A DNA stretch of 64,000 bases from Clostridium jeddahitimonense (GTDB lineage Bacteria > Bacillota > Clostridia > Clostridiales > Clostridiaceae), in contig LM994670.1 of the NCBI GenBank assembly GCA_000753455.2, positions 979,005-1,043,004 on the forward strand, written 5' to 3'. The position numbers and the translations under genes were made by a program. Positions 18,945 to 28,357 of this stretch are shown piece by piece. The notes under the pieces are model-generated. The model was not told the origin of the DNA and did no database searches. It was given only the letters and a program-made list of their open reading frames with translations. The first letter of the stretch is position 1. Each line of letters begins with the position of its first letter.

Positions 18945-19409
18945 ATGGAAAAATCGGATATTTTAAAAGTTAATAAATTAGTATTTGAATATATATTAAA
19001 TCTTGACGATGTGGAATTAAAACAATTATTAAATGGAGTCAAGTTTCTAGAATTAAGAGATGGAGAAGATGCTGGAGAAAAATTATCACCTAACAAGAGC
19101 AGTAATAAAAAAGTCATAGGGAAAAAGCTTGAGTCAAGCAAAAGAAAACCTAGGGCTTCTAGAATTGAAAATGACAGTGATGATAAAAGGTTAGAAGAGG
19201 TTTTAATAAAATTAAATTCTGTTATTACTAAGGAAGAAGCTTATGATTATTTGAAGAATAGTGGATTGAAAGTTAATGAATTAAAAGCTATAGCTAAAAA
19301 AGCAGAAATTTTTGTGAAGAGTAGAAGCAAAAAAGAGGAAATTATAGATAAATTAGTGCAAGGGACTGTAGGAGTTAAAATTAAGATGAAAATTTTAAAA
19401 GAAGGATAA
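18945..19409 (+). CDS. Small basic protein with SAP/Rho-N-like C-terminus, partner of the ParA-like ATPase
   Basis: I do not recognise a named family. The 154 residues have an acidic helical start (about 1-35), a Lys/Ser/Arg-rich linker (about 45-75) and a C-terminal part (about 80-150). That part contains LKVNELKAIAKKAEIFVKSR and SKKEEIIDKLVQGTVGVKIK, which resembles the two-helix SAP or Rho-N nucleic-acid-binding module. A DNA- or RNA-binding adaptor playing the part of ParB is inferred from this and from its position 6 bp after the ParA gene. A hairpin follows at 19422-19456. Confidence 0.75.
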   Translation: MEKSDILKVNKLVFEYILNLDDVELKQLLNGVKFLELRDGEDAGEKLSPNKSSNKKVIGKKLESSKRKPRASRIENDSDDKRLEEVLIKLNSVITKEEAYDYLKNSGLKVNELKAIAKKAEIFVKSRSKKEEIIDKLVQGTVGVKIKMKILKEG

Positions 19410-19421
19410 TGATAAAGTTAG

Positions 19422-19460
19422 ATAGGTATTTCTAATATTAGTAAAGGAATACCTATTTAT
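19422..19460 (+). terminator. Hairpin after the parA pair
   Basis: ATAGGTATT and AATACCTAT pair across a 15-nt loop, followed by a short T-rich stretch. It is weaker than other terminators here. Confidence 0.5.
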
Positions 19461-19592
19461 ATTTAACTGAAGAAAGATATGATATTTATTTACATAGTAA
19501 TATAATTTATATTACAATTACATTAAGTGTAGAATATTAATACAAAATATGAAAAAAATGTATACAGGTATACTTATTTGAGGAGGAGAATA

Positions 19593-21695
19593 ATGAACTT
19601 CGAAGAAATTATTAAGAATCTGGAAAAGTTAGAGCCTGATAAAGAATATATAAAGATAATATGCAGGAATATAAATGAGTTAGAATATAGAGCATCAAGA
19701 GACATATATGAAAAGTTAATAGAATATGTAAAAGAGAGGGGGTTATCTTATGCATATCCTTGGATAATACATAACTATGGATGGATTCAACATGGATTAG
19801 GTAATTTTAAAAAAGCTATAGAAGTTCATACAGAAGCTTATAAAATATTTGAAAGAGAGAATGATCATGATGGAATATTGGCTACTATTAATGCTCTAGT
19901 GGGGAATTATTCCTTTACACAACAGTTTGATAGGGCTATAGAGTATGGTATAAAAGGAATAGAATTAGCAGAGAAAATTGGTAATTATCAAGCATTAAAT
20001 AGTATAAAAAATAATATGTCCATAACATATGTAGAGATCGGTGAATATGGGAAAGCAAAATCTTTATTAGAACAGATATCGAACCTTCCTAACATAGATA
20101 TAAAGCATAATAAAATAGTAAACTTAATTAATTTAGCAGAGTGCGAAAGGGAGCTAAATAATTATGATATATCCATAAATTATTTAGAAAATGCTTTAGA
20201 ACTTGCGAAAGATTTTTCAGTAAATTTAATTCCAGGAGTTCTAGAAGAGATGGGAAGAACTTATTGTGCTAAAGGTTTATATAATCTTGCAGATGAAAGA
20301 TTTAGTGAAAGTGTAAGAATTTCAAGAGATACAGAACATAAATTATGTTTAAATGAAGCATTACTTTATTGGTCAGAAGTAGATTTGAAAAAGGAACGAT
20401 ATAATGGAGCTATAATTAAGCTAAAAGAAGTAGAAGAAAATATAGAAAGCGTTAATTCTATAAGAAATAAGAATAAAATATATTATAACATGAGTTTAGC
20501 TTATAAAGCTTTAGGTAATTATGAAAGTGCATATTCATATTTAGAAAAAGTTAATCATCTACAAAGAGAGATGTTTAAAAAGACAAGCATTGCAAGTATT
20601 AAAAATTTAGATAAAAAAAGATTAGAGGATGAAGAAACAGTATATAAGTCTTTATATAAACAGACTGAGGCATTATATAGCGTAGGGCAAAGGATAACAA
20701 CCAATCTAAATAGAAAAAATATTTATAAAGTTATTGCTGAAGAAATGAAAAATTTAATTAAGTGCGATGTACTTCAAGTATCTTTAATAAATACAGAAAA
20801 TAAAACATTAGAATATAAATTATGTATGAATATGGGGAAAGATCTTGAGATGGTTCCAATTAATCTTAATGATGAAAATAGATTTGGAGTATATGCTATT
20901 AAACATAAGCAGGAGATATTAATAAATGACTTGAATAAAGAGTACTATAAATATTTCAATAACTTTGAAAGTTATATAGATAAATTATCTAAAGAGCAAA
21001 ATAGAACTTCAGAAAGGTTTTCTCAATCTATGATTTTTGTACCTATAATTATACATGATAGAGTTATAGGGGTAATGAGTGTGCAGTCTTACGAAAAAAA
21101 TATGTTTACTTTAAAGGATGTAAATACTTTGAAAATACTATCTACATATGTAGGTATTGCACTAGAGAATTCTAAACTTTATAAAGAACTAAAATATAGA
21201 GCCAATTATGATGTGTTAACAAAGATTTTTAATAGAAGGGAAATATTAAGAAGAAGTGAAAAAATTTATAATAAGGTCAAAAAAGATTTAGAAAGTTATT
21301 GTATTATGATGATAGATGTAGATAATTTTAAGAATATAAACGATACGTATGGACATCAAATTGGGGATAAGGTGCTTGCCACTGTTGCTAAGACTATTAA
21401 AGAATCAATAAGAGAAGATGATATAGTAGGTAGATATGGGGGAGAAGAATTTATAGTTATAGTAAAAGATGATTACAATAGTAATTTAAAAATGGCTGAG
21501 AGAATAAGGGGAAACATTGAAAAAATAGTTATTAATGTAGATGAGAATAAATTTATTAAAGTAACCTCTAGTATAGGAATAACTGAGATGGATGCAAAAG
21601 ATAAGACATTACAACAAATTATTAGTGATTCAGATAAAGCGCTATACGAAGCTAAAAATACAGGAAAAAATAAAGTTGTTGCAAACTATGTATAA
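19593..21695 (+). CDS. TPR-GAF-GGDEF diguanylate cyclase
   Basis: This 700-residue cytoplasmic signalling protein makes cyclic di-GMP from GTP. Residues about 30-350 are tetratricopeptide-type helical repeats (for example YGWIQHGLGNFKKAIEVHTE). About 365-520 is a GAF sensor domain, and the C-terminus is a GGDEF domain with an active-site GGEEF at 616-620. An RxxD autoinhibitory site (REDD) lies exactly five residues before it, so an active and product-inhibited enzyme is expected. The open frame extends to a TTG at 19578, but AGGAGGA at 19581-19587 clearly serves the ATG at 19593. No transmembrane segment is visible. The TPR part probably binds a protein partner. Confidence 0.93.
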   Translation: MNFEEIIKNLEKLEPDKEYIKIICRNINELEYRASRDIYEKLIEYVKERGLSYAYPWIIHNYGWIQHGLGNFKKAIEVHTEAYKIFERENDHDGILATINALVGNYSFTQQFDRAIEYGIKGIELAEKIGNYQALNSIKNNMSITYVEIGEYGKAKSLLEQISNLPNIDIKHNKIVNLINLAECERELNNYDISINYLENALELAKDFSVNLIPGVLEEMGRTYCAKGLYNLADERFSESVRISRDTEHKLCLNEALLYWSEVDLKKERYNGAIIKLKEVEENIESVNSIRNKNKIYYNMSLAYKALGNYESAYSYLEKVNHLQREMFKKTSIASIKNLDKKRLEDEETVYKSLYKQTEALYSVGQRITTNLNRKNIYKVIAEEMKNLIKCDVLQVSLINTENKTLEYKLCMNMGKDLEMVPINLNDENRFGVYAIKHKQEILINDLNKEYYKYFNNFESYIDKLSKEQNRTSERFSQSMIFVPIIIHDRVIGVMSVQSYEKNMFTLKDVNTLKILSTYVGIALENSKLYKELKYRANYDVLTKIFNRREILRRSEKIYNKVKKDLESYCIMMIDVDNFKNINDTYGHQIGDKVLATVAKTIKESIREDDIVGRYGGEEFIVIVKDDYNSNLKMAERIRGNIEKIVINVDENKFIKVTSSIGITEMDAKDKTLQQIISDSDKALYEAKNTGKNKVVANYV

Positions 21696-21748
21696 TTTGT
21701 TTTCTAAGCTTACAAGGAGAAATATTGGCTTACACCAGGATAAATAAA

Positions 21749-21791
21749 TGCCTACGGCATAGATATTATATCTGCCGTAGGCATATTTTTC
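21749..21791 (+). terminator. Strong terminator after the diguanylate cyclase
   Basis: ATGCCTACGGCA (21749-21760) and TGCCGTAGGCAT (21774-21785) are perfect complements followed by ATTTTT. Confidence 0.9.
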
Positions 21792-21937
21792 TTAAGGAAA
21801 TGTTGATAGGTATTTGGTTAAAGGATATATTTCGAAATATAGAAATTGATTGGGAATAAAATGGTTATTGTTTATACTGCTAAAAATGATAAAAAATGAT
21901 ATAATTATACAAAAAGTACAAAAAGAGGTAGTAGGGT

Positions 21938-24900
21938 TTGGAGAATGGATTTAGAAAACTAGCGAGGGGTTTATTATTAATTATTATAATATTATGTATT
22001 GTAGATAAAACAACTTATGCAGTTATAAATTATGCTAATAGAAATTTTAAGCGGATAACAACAGAAGATGGTCTATCTCAAGGGAGTGTCTCAACAATAA
22101 TTCAGGATAGTAGAGGATATATGTGGATTGGAACTGGTGATGGACTTAATAAATATAATGGAAATAAGTTTGAAGTATATAAATATAATGGTAAAGAAAA
22201 TAGTATAAGTGGAAATTCAATAACAGATATAAAAGAGGATAAGGAAGGTAACATATGGATTGGAACTACTACTGGGTTAAGTAAAATTAACACAGTGACA
22301 GATGAAATAACAAATTATTTGCCTAATGAAGATGGATGTAATATTTCTCATTACAGAATTAGAGAAATATTAATAAGTAAAAATGGAGATATATTGGTCG
22401 GAACTAATGATGGATTAAATATTTACGATAAAGAAAATGATAATTTTATTAGAATATATAATTCTGAAGACGATAATAAATCTTTAAGCCATCAGGAAGT
22501 ATACTCATTAGCTGAGGATATGTATGGACATTATTGGATAGGTACTAGAAATGGGTTAAATAAGATTAATAATGAGACAGAGGAAGTAATAAAATATTTT
22601 GCAAGTGAAGAAGAGGAAAAGAGTATTAGTCATAATTTCATATATAGCTTATATGCAGATGAATTGGGGTATTTATGGATTGGAACATACTACGGAGGGT
22701 TAAATAAGTTAAATCTAAAAACAGAAGAGATTGAAAAGTATATGCCACGATTTGAAGATGGAATTCCCGGGGCGTATATAAGAGATGTATTAAGGGATAG
22801 TAGAGGAACTGTATGGATTGCTACTGATTATGGATTTGCTAAGTTTATAGAAGAAGAGAATAGGTTTATTAGATATAAATCTTCTAAATATAACTTAGGA
22901 AGTTTAATTAGTGATGATACAAAGTCTATATGTGAAGATAAATCAGGAGCTATTTGGATAGGGACCAATGATGGAATAAGTTTGTTTAATCCGGAAAATT
23001 TATTTAATTATTATAAATCTGATCCTTTTGATAGTAATTCTTTAAGTTCAGAGAGTATAACAGGGATATATGAAGATAGTGATGGAGTATTGTGGATAGG
23101 AACTTTTTATGATGGATTAAATATCTTTGATAGAGAAAATAATAAGATAACAAGAGTTGATCAGACAGAAGATTATGAAGGAGAGTTATATATTAGTAAT
23201 AATCTTGTTAGAGATATTACAGGGATAGAGGATGAAATTTGGATAGCAACACAAAATGGATTGGATAAATATAATAAGGATACACATGAAAAAGCACAAT
23301 ATAGAGAAGAGAATGGATTACCTTGTAATGATGTAAAGACATTACATATAGATAGTAAAGGAGTACTATGGATAGGAACTAGTAATGGAATATTTTCAAG
23401 TGATAGAAATGGTACATTTACAGATCATTCGCAAATTTTTAAAGATGCCGGAGTAAATGTATTATCATTTAATGATATATATGAAGACAAAGATGGGCTT
23501 TTATGGTTAGCTGGAAGTATAGAAGATGGATTAATAAGTTTTAATAAAGAATCAAATGAACTAAAGAGATATAATTACTTAGCTGAAGAGGAAGTTAGGA
23601 GGTATAGTTATATATTATCAATTAATTCAGATAATAAGGGGAATATTTGGCTAGCGACTGATTATGGAATAGTTAGATTTAATAAGGAAACTAATAAATA
23701 CATTAGATATACTGAAGATGATGGATTACCTAATAATTTTGTATACGGTATTTTATTTGATGATGAAGGAAATTTATGGGCTAGTACTAATTATGGTATT
23801 ACAAAATTTGATATAGAAGAAGAAAAGTTTATAAATTTCAATAGAACTGATGGTATACAAGGAAATGAGTTTAATCAATATGCGTATTTTAAAAGTATAA
23901 GTGGAGAAATGTTTTTTGGAGGAACAAATGGATTAACCAGCTTTATGCCAGAACAAATAAAAGAAAAAGAATTTATAACTAATGTAGAGATTGAAGCTAT
24001 ATCAAGTAATTGTGGGAAGGTTATTATAGGAGATGAAATAAAGTTAAGTTATAGGCATAATCAACTAGAGTTTAAATTTTTTATGCCTGACTATAGGGAA
24101 ACTAATAAAGTGAAATATGCGTATAGATTATTAGGATTAAATGAGGAATGGACAATTGGTGAATATAAAAATAGTATAAAATATTCTAATCTATTACCTG
24201 GAGAGTATGAATTTCAAGTAGCAGCTAGAAATTCAAGCGGTAATTGGAGTGATTATACAAAAATAAAAATAAAAATAGATAATCCTCCATGGAAAACTCC
24301 TTTTGCTTATTTCTGCTATGGAGCATTAATAATTATTATAATTTATGTAATATGGAATAGAGTTAAAATATTAGATAATATGGTACAACAAAGAACAATC
24401 GAATTAAATAGTAAGTTATCGGAAAATAAGATATTATATTCAAAGCTGTTATATCATGAGAAATATAAAAATAATTATTTTATAAATTTATCTCATGAAT
24501 TAAGAACACCATTAAATATAATATCAGCAACTCAGAAGGTTATAGAGAATCTAAATGAGGAAGATAAACAAATTCCAAAAGAGAAGATGTCTCACTATAT
24601 GAAGAGTGTGAAGAGAAATTGTACAAGGCTTATGAATTTAATAGATAATATAATATATACCTCTAAGATAGAATCAGGATCATATAAGTTGAATATTAAA
24701 GAACATGATATTGTTTACTTGGTAGAAGAAGTAGCATTATCTATGAAGGATTTAATGCATGAAAAGGATATAGAATTAATTGTAGAACCTTACATAGAAG
24801 AAAAAATCATAGAATGTGATGATTTAGAAATTGAAAGAGTAATAATAAACTTAATATCAAATGCTATAAAATTTACAGATAAAGGTGGTACTATTGAAGT

Positions 24901-25156
24901 TTTCCTATGGGATCTAGGGGAACAGATAAAAATATCTATTAAAGATAATGGAATAGGTATAGATCCTAAATATCATAAGTATATTTTTGATAGATTCTCA
25001 CAAGAGTATTCTGAAACATCTGAAGAGCACGGAGGAAGCGGACTAGGGCTGACCCTAAGTAAACAGCTTATAGAGCTTCATAACGGAGTTATTTGGGTAG
25101 AAAGTGAACTAGGAAAAGGTAGTGAATTTATTATTAAATTACCTGTAAAACAATAA
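21938..25156 (+). CDS. Two-component regulator-propeller sensor histidine kinase
   Basis: This is a 1072-residue membrane sensor kinase. After an N-terminal hydrophobic segment (8-24), about 14 repeats of the WIGT-x-GL-type Reg_prop motif (about 40-690) build one or two extracellular beta-propellers. A Y_Y_Y immunoglobulin-like domain follows (about 700-780), then a membrane helix (about 789-807). The kinase core has HisKA with His853 in NLSHELRTPL, the N box NLISNAIKFT, DNGIGID and GGSGLGLTLS. Kinases of this architecture usually sense polysaccharides, often as hybrids in Bacteroides. Here there is no receiver or AraC domain fused and no response regulator adjacent, so it is an orphan. TTG at 21938 is the start, with AGAGG nine bases upstream. 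Confidence 0.92.
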   Translation: MENGFRKLARGLLLIIIILCIVDKTTYAVINYANRNFKRITTEDGLSQGSVSTIIQDSRGYMWIGTGDGLNKYNGNKFEVYKYNGKENSISGNSITDIKEDKEGNIWIGTTTGLSKINTVTDEITNYLPNEDGCNISHYRIREILISKNGDILVGTNDGLNIYDKENDNFIRIYNSEDDNKSLSHQEVYSLAEDMYGHYWIGTRNGLNKINNETEEVIKYFASEEEEKSISHNFIYSLYADELGYLWIGTYYGGLNKLNLKTEEIEKYMPRFEDGIPGAYIRDVLRDSRGTVWIATDYGFAKFIEEENRFIRYKSSKYNLGSLISDDTKSICEDKSGAIWIGTNDGISLFNPENLFNYYKSDPFDSNSLSSESITGIYEDSDGVLWIGTFYDGLNIFDRENNKITRVDQTEDYEGELYISNNLVRDITGIEDEIWIATQNGLDKYNKDTHEKAQYREENGLPCNDVKTLHIDSKGVLWIGTSNGIFSSDRNGTFTDHSQIFKDAGVNVLSFNDIYEDKDGLLWLAGSIEDGLISFNKESNELKRYNYLAEEEVRRYSYILSINSDNKGNIWLATDYGIVRFNKETNKYIRYTEDDGLPNNFVYGILFDDEGNLWASTNYGITKFDIEEEKFINFNRTDGIQGNEFNQYAYFKSISGEMFFGGTNGLTSFMPEQIKEKEFITNVEIEAISSNCGKVIIGDEIKLSYRHNQLEFKFFMPDYRETNKVKYAYRLLGLNEEWTIGEYKNSIKYSNLLPGEYEFQVAARNSSGNWSDYTKIKIKIDNPPWKTPFAYFCYGALIIIIIYVIWNRVKILDNMVQQRTIELNSKLSENKILYSKLLYHEKYKNNYFINLSHELRTPLNIISATQKVIENLNEEDKQIPKEKMSHYMKSVKRNCTRLMNLIDNIIYTSKIESGSYKLNIKEHDIVYLVEEVALSMKDLMHEKDIELIVEPYIEEKIIECDDLEIERVIINLISNAIKFTDKGGTIEVFLWDLGEQIKISIKDNGIGIDPKYHKYIFDRFSQEYSETSEEHGGSGLGLTLSKQLIELHNGVIWVESELGKGSEFIIKLPVKQ

Positions 25157-25192
25157 ATTAAGACTATAATTTATCATAGTAATTATAGAATT

Positions 25193-25225
25193 AAAGAGTT
25201 CCATTCAAATGGGACTCTTTTTGTT
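25193..25225 (+). terminator. Terminator after the propeller kinase
   Basis: AAAGAGTTCCAT and ATGGGACTCTTT pair with one wobble around a short loop, then TTTTGTT. Confidence 0.85.
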
Positions 25226-25364
25226 ATTAAAAGGTAAGTGCTGTTTATGAATTAATAATAGGAATAAAATAAAATTTGTAAATTAGTTGTAATAGTTTTG
25301 TAACTACAATTTTTGAACATCTAAATTATAATATAATTGCGATAAAAGAGTGGAGGTAAAAGTT

Positions 25365-26246
25365 ATGAAGAAAAGATTTATTACATTAGCTTTAGCATTA
25401 GTTATTGGTAGTATGATGGTGGGCTGTGGTGAAGATAAAAATAATTTAACAGAAGATAATAATATTTCAAGCGAAAATCAAGTTGAAAAAGTGCCAGTAA
25501 CACTTTCCAATATAACAAATAAAAAAATGGAAGATGAAGTGAAGACTTTACTTATTAATAATGGTATAAATGGGGAAAATGTAGATACGTATATAAATTA
25601 TATTAATGATTATAATGAAAGAGTTGAAGATAAAAGTGTATTAAAAGAAGAGTTTGTAACCGTAGATTCAATAAATGGATTATATGCTGCAGTTAGTTTA
25701 AAAGAGAAAATATTAGACGATGGAATGACTTTAAGTGAAATAAATTGTAGGTTATCAGCATTTGAATTATTTAAAGATTTTGTTACAACTAAAGGAGAAA
25801 TTGAGTCAGATAATTATTTGATGTTTGATATTGAGGCAATTGATAATAATCCTATATTAGACTTTAATAAAGAGGATAAAGAGAAATATATAAACCTATT
25901 CAATCCTGTAGATATAGGTGATGCTAAAGATTCTAAAAAAATAATAGAACTAATCAAAGATGAGTTAAACAAAAGAGAGGTTAAGATCGAGAATAATGGC
26001 AAAGTTTCATTAATAAATATCTATATAAATGATGAATTTGAAAATAAGATGTTTGTGGGACACTCTGTAGTTATGATCGAAAATGATGGTGAATATATAG
26101 TGCTTGAGAAATTTTCATCTATAGATCCATTTCAAATATCTAAGTTTTCTAATAAAGAAGATGTGAAGAAATATCTTTTATCTAGAAATGATATATATGG
26201 AAGTGAGATAAAACCAATAATATTAATTAATAATGAGGAATTTTAA
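25365..26246 (+). CDS. Hypothetical lipoprotein
   Basis: I do not recognise the family. The protein has 293 residues from the chosen ATG at 25365, which follows GGAGGT (25352-25357). An in-frame GTG at 25350 lies before the RBS and is rejected. The signal peptide ends in the lipobox MVGC (Cys21), so it is anchored outside the membrane. The mature part starts with an Asn/Glu-rich tether and is mostly helical, with IDNNPILDFNKEDKEKYINLF and DGEYIVLEKFSSIDPFQ as notable stretches. It is flanked by terminators on both sides and so is monocistronic. It lies between the propeller kinase and the extracellular reductase, but no functional link is visible. Confidence 0.8.
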   Translation: MKKRFITLALALVIGSMMVGCGEDKNNLTEDNNISSENQVEKVPVTLSNITNKKMEDEVKTLLINNGINGENVDTYINYINDYNERVEDKSVLKEEFVTVDSINGLYAAVSLKEKILDDGMTLSEINCRLSAFELFKDFVTTKGEIESDNYLMFDIEAIDNNPILDFNKEDKEKYINLFNPVDIGDAKDSKKIIELIKDELNKREVKIENNGKVSLINIYINDEFENKMFVGHSVVMIENDGEYIVLEKFSSIDPFQISKFSNKEDVKKYLLSRNDIYGSEIKPIILINNEEF

Positions 26247-26266
26247 AATTGTAAATAGTAATATAA

Positions 26267-26308
26267 AAAGAATGGAATCAAACGTTTATTTGGTTTCATT
26301 CTTTTTTT
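26267..26308 (+). terminator. Terminator after the hypothetical lipoprotein
   Basis: AAAGAATGGAATCAAA pairs with TTTGGTTTCATTCTTT with two G-T wobbles, followed by a run of T. Confidence 0.85.
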
Positions 26309-26374
26309 ATTATAAAGTTATTGCCGAAAATTATACAAAAGAACCGATTTTTATAAATACGTAAGAAAATATAA

Positions 26375-26392
26375 TTGTTATAATATTAACAA
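26375..26392. promoter_or_regulatory. Rex operator overlapping the -10 box of the extracellular reductase gene
   Basis: TTGTTATAATATTAACAA matches the Rex consensus TTGTTAANNNNTTAACAA at 13 of 14 fixed positions. It contains TATAAT (26379-26384), the likely -10 box, so bound Rex would block RNA polymerase. Rex is released by NADH, which implies induction when reducing equivalents accumulate. Confidence 0.75.
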
Positions 26393-26458
26393 GCGAAAAC
26401 CTTATAAGCAATTTAAAGTTTTAATGAGGTAAAATATTTATAAATGGGGGAATTAAAG

Positions 26459-28255
26459 ATGAACAAATCAGCAAAGAGAATAATAGCTTTAATTATGGCA
26501 GTAGGTATAATTTCTACTTCAGTGGGATGTTCAAAAGGTAATGATGATGGAGTATCTACAGACAATAAAGGCTATACAGCAGGAACATATGTAGGGAAAG
26601 CCACAGGTAATGGTGGAGAAATCAAAGTGGAAGTAACAGTAGAAGATGGTAAGATAAGCGATGTTAAAGTTTTAGAGCATTCTGAAACAAAAGGATTAGG
26701 GGATAGTGCTATGGAGACTATTGGAGAGGTAATTAAGAACACTAATAGCACTAATATTGAAACTGTAAGTGGAGCAACTGTTAGCTCAAATGCAATGATG
26801 GAAGCTGTAAAGGATGCATTAAGACAAGCGGGCGGAACAGATGATATGTTTAGTAAGGATGAAAAGCAATCATTAGTAGGAAAAGAAATGCAAGATGAAT
26901 ATACCTTTGACGTTGTAGTTGTTGGAGCAGGTGGAGCTGGACTTTCAGCCGCAGTAGAAGCAGCTCAATCTGGAGCAAAGGTTGTAGTGATTGAAAAAAC
27001 TATGTTCGCTGGTGGGAATACATTAGTATCTGGAGGAGGATTAAATGTTCCAGGAACAGAACAACAAATTGCTAATGGAATAGAGGATTCTGTAGAATTA
27101 TTTACAGAGGATACAATAAAGGGTGGAGATAGTGAAAATGATCCTGAACTTGTTAAAGTTATGGCAGAGAATGCATTAGATGCGGTTAATTGGTTAATTG
27201 ATGATATGGGAGTAGAATTAATGCCGGATAGATTACAACAATTTGGTGGACATTCTGTGCCAAGGGCTTTGATACCTAAAGGAAATAAGGGAACTGAGTT
27301 AATAAATAAGCTTAAGGCTAAAGCTGAAGAACTAGGTGTTGAGTTCTTTATGGAGACAGCAGGTAAAAAGCTAGTTGAAGAAAATGGTTCTATAAAAGGT
27401 GTAGTTGCTGAAAATAAAGGTAAAGAAGTAGTATTTAATGCTGACAAAGGTGTAATATTAGCAACAGGTGGTTTTGGTGCTGATGTAGAAATGAGAAAGA
27501 AATATAATGATCATTATGATGAAAAATATAAGACAACTTGTACAGAAGCAAGTACTGGTGATGGAATAAAGATGGCTGAGGAAGTCGGGGCTAACTTAGT
27601 GGATATGGAGTTTATTCAAGTTTATCCAACATGTAGTCCAGTAACAGGAATAATTTCATATGTTTCAAATTCAAGATTTGACGGTGCTATACTTGTAAAT
27701 CAAGAAGGTGAAAGATTTGTAGATGAAATGGGTAGAAGAGATGTTATATCTAAAGGAATAATAGAGCAAACAGATTCTATAGCATACTTAATTTGGGGAC
27801 AAGAAGTAGAGTCAGTTGGAAATATGGTAGAAGTTCATAGTAAAGAATATGAAACAATGGAGAAAGACGGGGTAATATTTAAAGCTGATTCAATTGAAGA
27901 AGCAGCAGAACATTATGGTATAAGTAAAGAAGCATTAACTGAAACAATAAATAAGTTTAATGGATTTGTTGCAGATGGTAAGGATGCAGATTTTAATAAG
28001 GGTGGAACATTAAGAACTATAGCTGAAGGACCATTCTATATACAAAAAGTAACTCCATCAACTCATCATACTATGGGTGGTATTAATATCAATACAAATG
28101 CAGAAGTTATAAATAAAGACGGAAAGGTTATTGAAAACCTATATGCAGCAGGAGAAGTCGTAGGAGATATTCATGGAACAAATCGCTTAGGTGGAAATGC
28201 TATCACAGATATTGTTGTTTTTGGTAGAATTGCAGGACAAAACGTAGTAAAATAG
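26459..28255 (+). CDS. Extracellular flavin-linked reductase (fumarate/urocanate reductase-like), lipoprotein
   Basis: This is a 598-residue surface reductase. The lipobox SVGC (Cys24) anchors it outside the membrane. An FMN-binding domain (about 40-125) carries VSGAT with Thr107, the site to which ApbE-type transferases link FMN. The FAD_binding_2 domain begins VVVVGAGGAGLSAAVEAA (about 152) and includes THHTMGGI and GTNRLGGNA, active-site regions of the flavocytochrome c/fumarate reductase family. No haem motif is present, so electrons should arrive through the bound FMN. The acceptor may be fumarate, urocanate, methacrylate or a similar enoate and cannot be read from sequence. GGGGG at 26446-26450 supports ATG 26459 over the in-frame ATG at 26444. 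A Rex operator lies upstream and a sensor pair downstream. Confidence 0.93.
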   Translation: MNKSAKRIIALIMAVGIISTSVGCSKGNDDGVSTDNKGYTAGTYVGKATGNGGEIKVEVTVEDGKISDVKVLEHSETKGLGDSAMETIGEVIKNTNSTNIETVSGATVSSNAMMEAVKDALRQAGGTDDMFSKDEKQSLVGKEMQDEYTFDVVVVGAGGAGLSAAVEAAQSGAKVVVIEKTMFAGGNTLVSGGGLNVPGTEQQIANGIEDSVELFTEDTIKGGDSENDPELVKVMAENALDAVNWLIDDMGVELMPDRLQQFGGHSVPRALIPKGNKGTELINKLKAKAEELGVEFFMETAGKKLVEENGSIKGVVAENKGKEVVFNADKGVILATGGFGADVEMRKKYNDHYDEKYKTTCTEASTGDGIKMAEEVGANLVDMEFIQVYPTCSPVTGIISYVSNSRFDGAILVNQEGERFVDEMGRRDVISKGIIEQTDSIAYLIWGQEVESVGNMVEVHSKEYETMEKDGVIFKADSIEEAAEHYGISKEALTETINKFNGFVADGKDADFNKGGTLRTIAEGPFYIQKVTPSTHHTMGGININTNAEVINKDGKVIENLYAAGEVVGDIHGTNRLGGNAITDIVVFGRIAGQNVVK

Positions 28256-28277
28256 AATAAGGATTAATTAAGTAATA

Positions 28278-28312
28278 ATAAGGCCTACATATGATTTTTG
28301 TAGGCTTTATTT
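28278..28312 (+). terminator. Terminator after the reductase
   Basis: ATAAGGCCTACA (28278-28289) pairs with TGTAGGCTTTAT (28299-28310) with one wobble. It separates the reductase from the sensor pair, perhaps incompletely. Confidence 0.8.
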
Positions 28313-28357
28313 ATATGTATTTTGGATGATTAAAGAGTGGTATAAAGGAGTAAGGGA

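Noticed and set aside
18024..19409. Chromosomal soj-spo0J (parAB) locus
   Set aside because: The second gene is not a ParB, lacks its HTH and nuclease-like motifs, and no parS-like site was seen.
26965..27447. Minus-strand ORF of 160 codons inside the reductase gene
   Set aside because: Ser/Pro/Thr-rich mirror of the FAD domain; no start signals.
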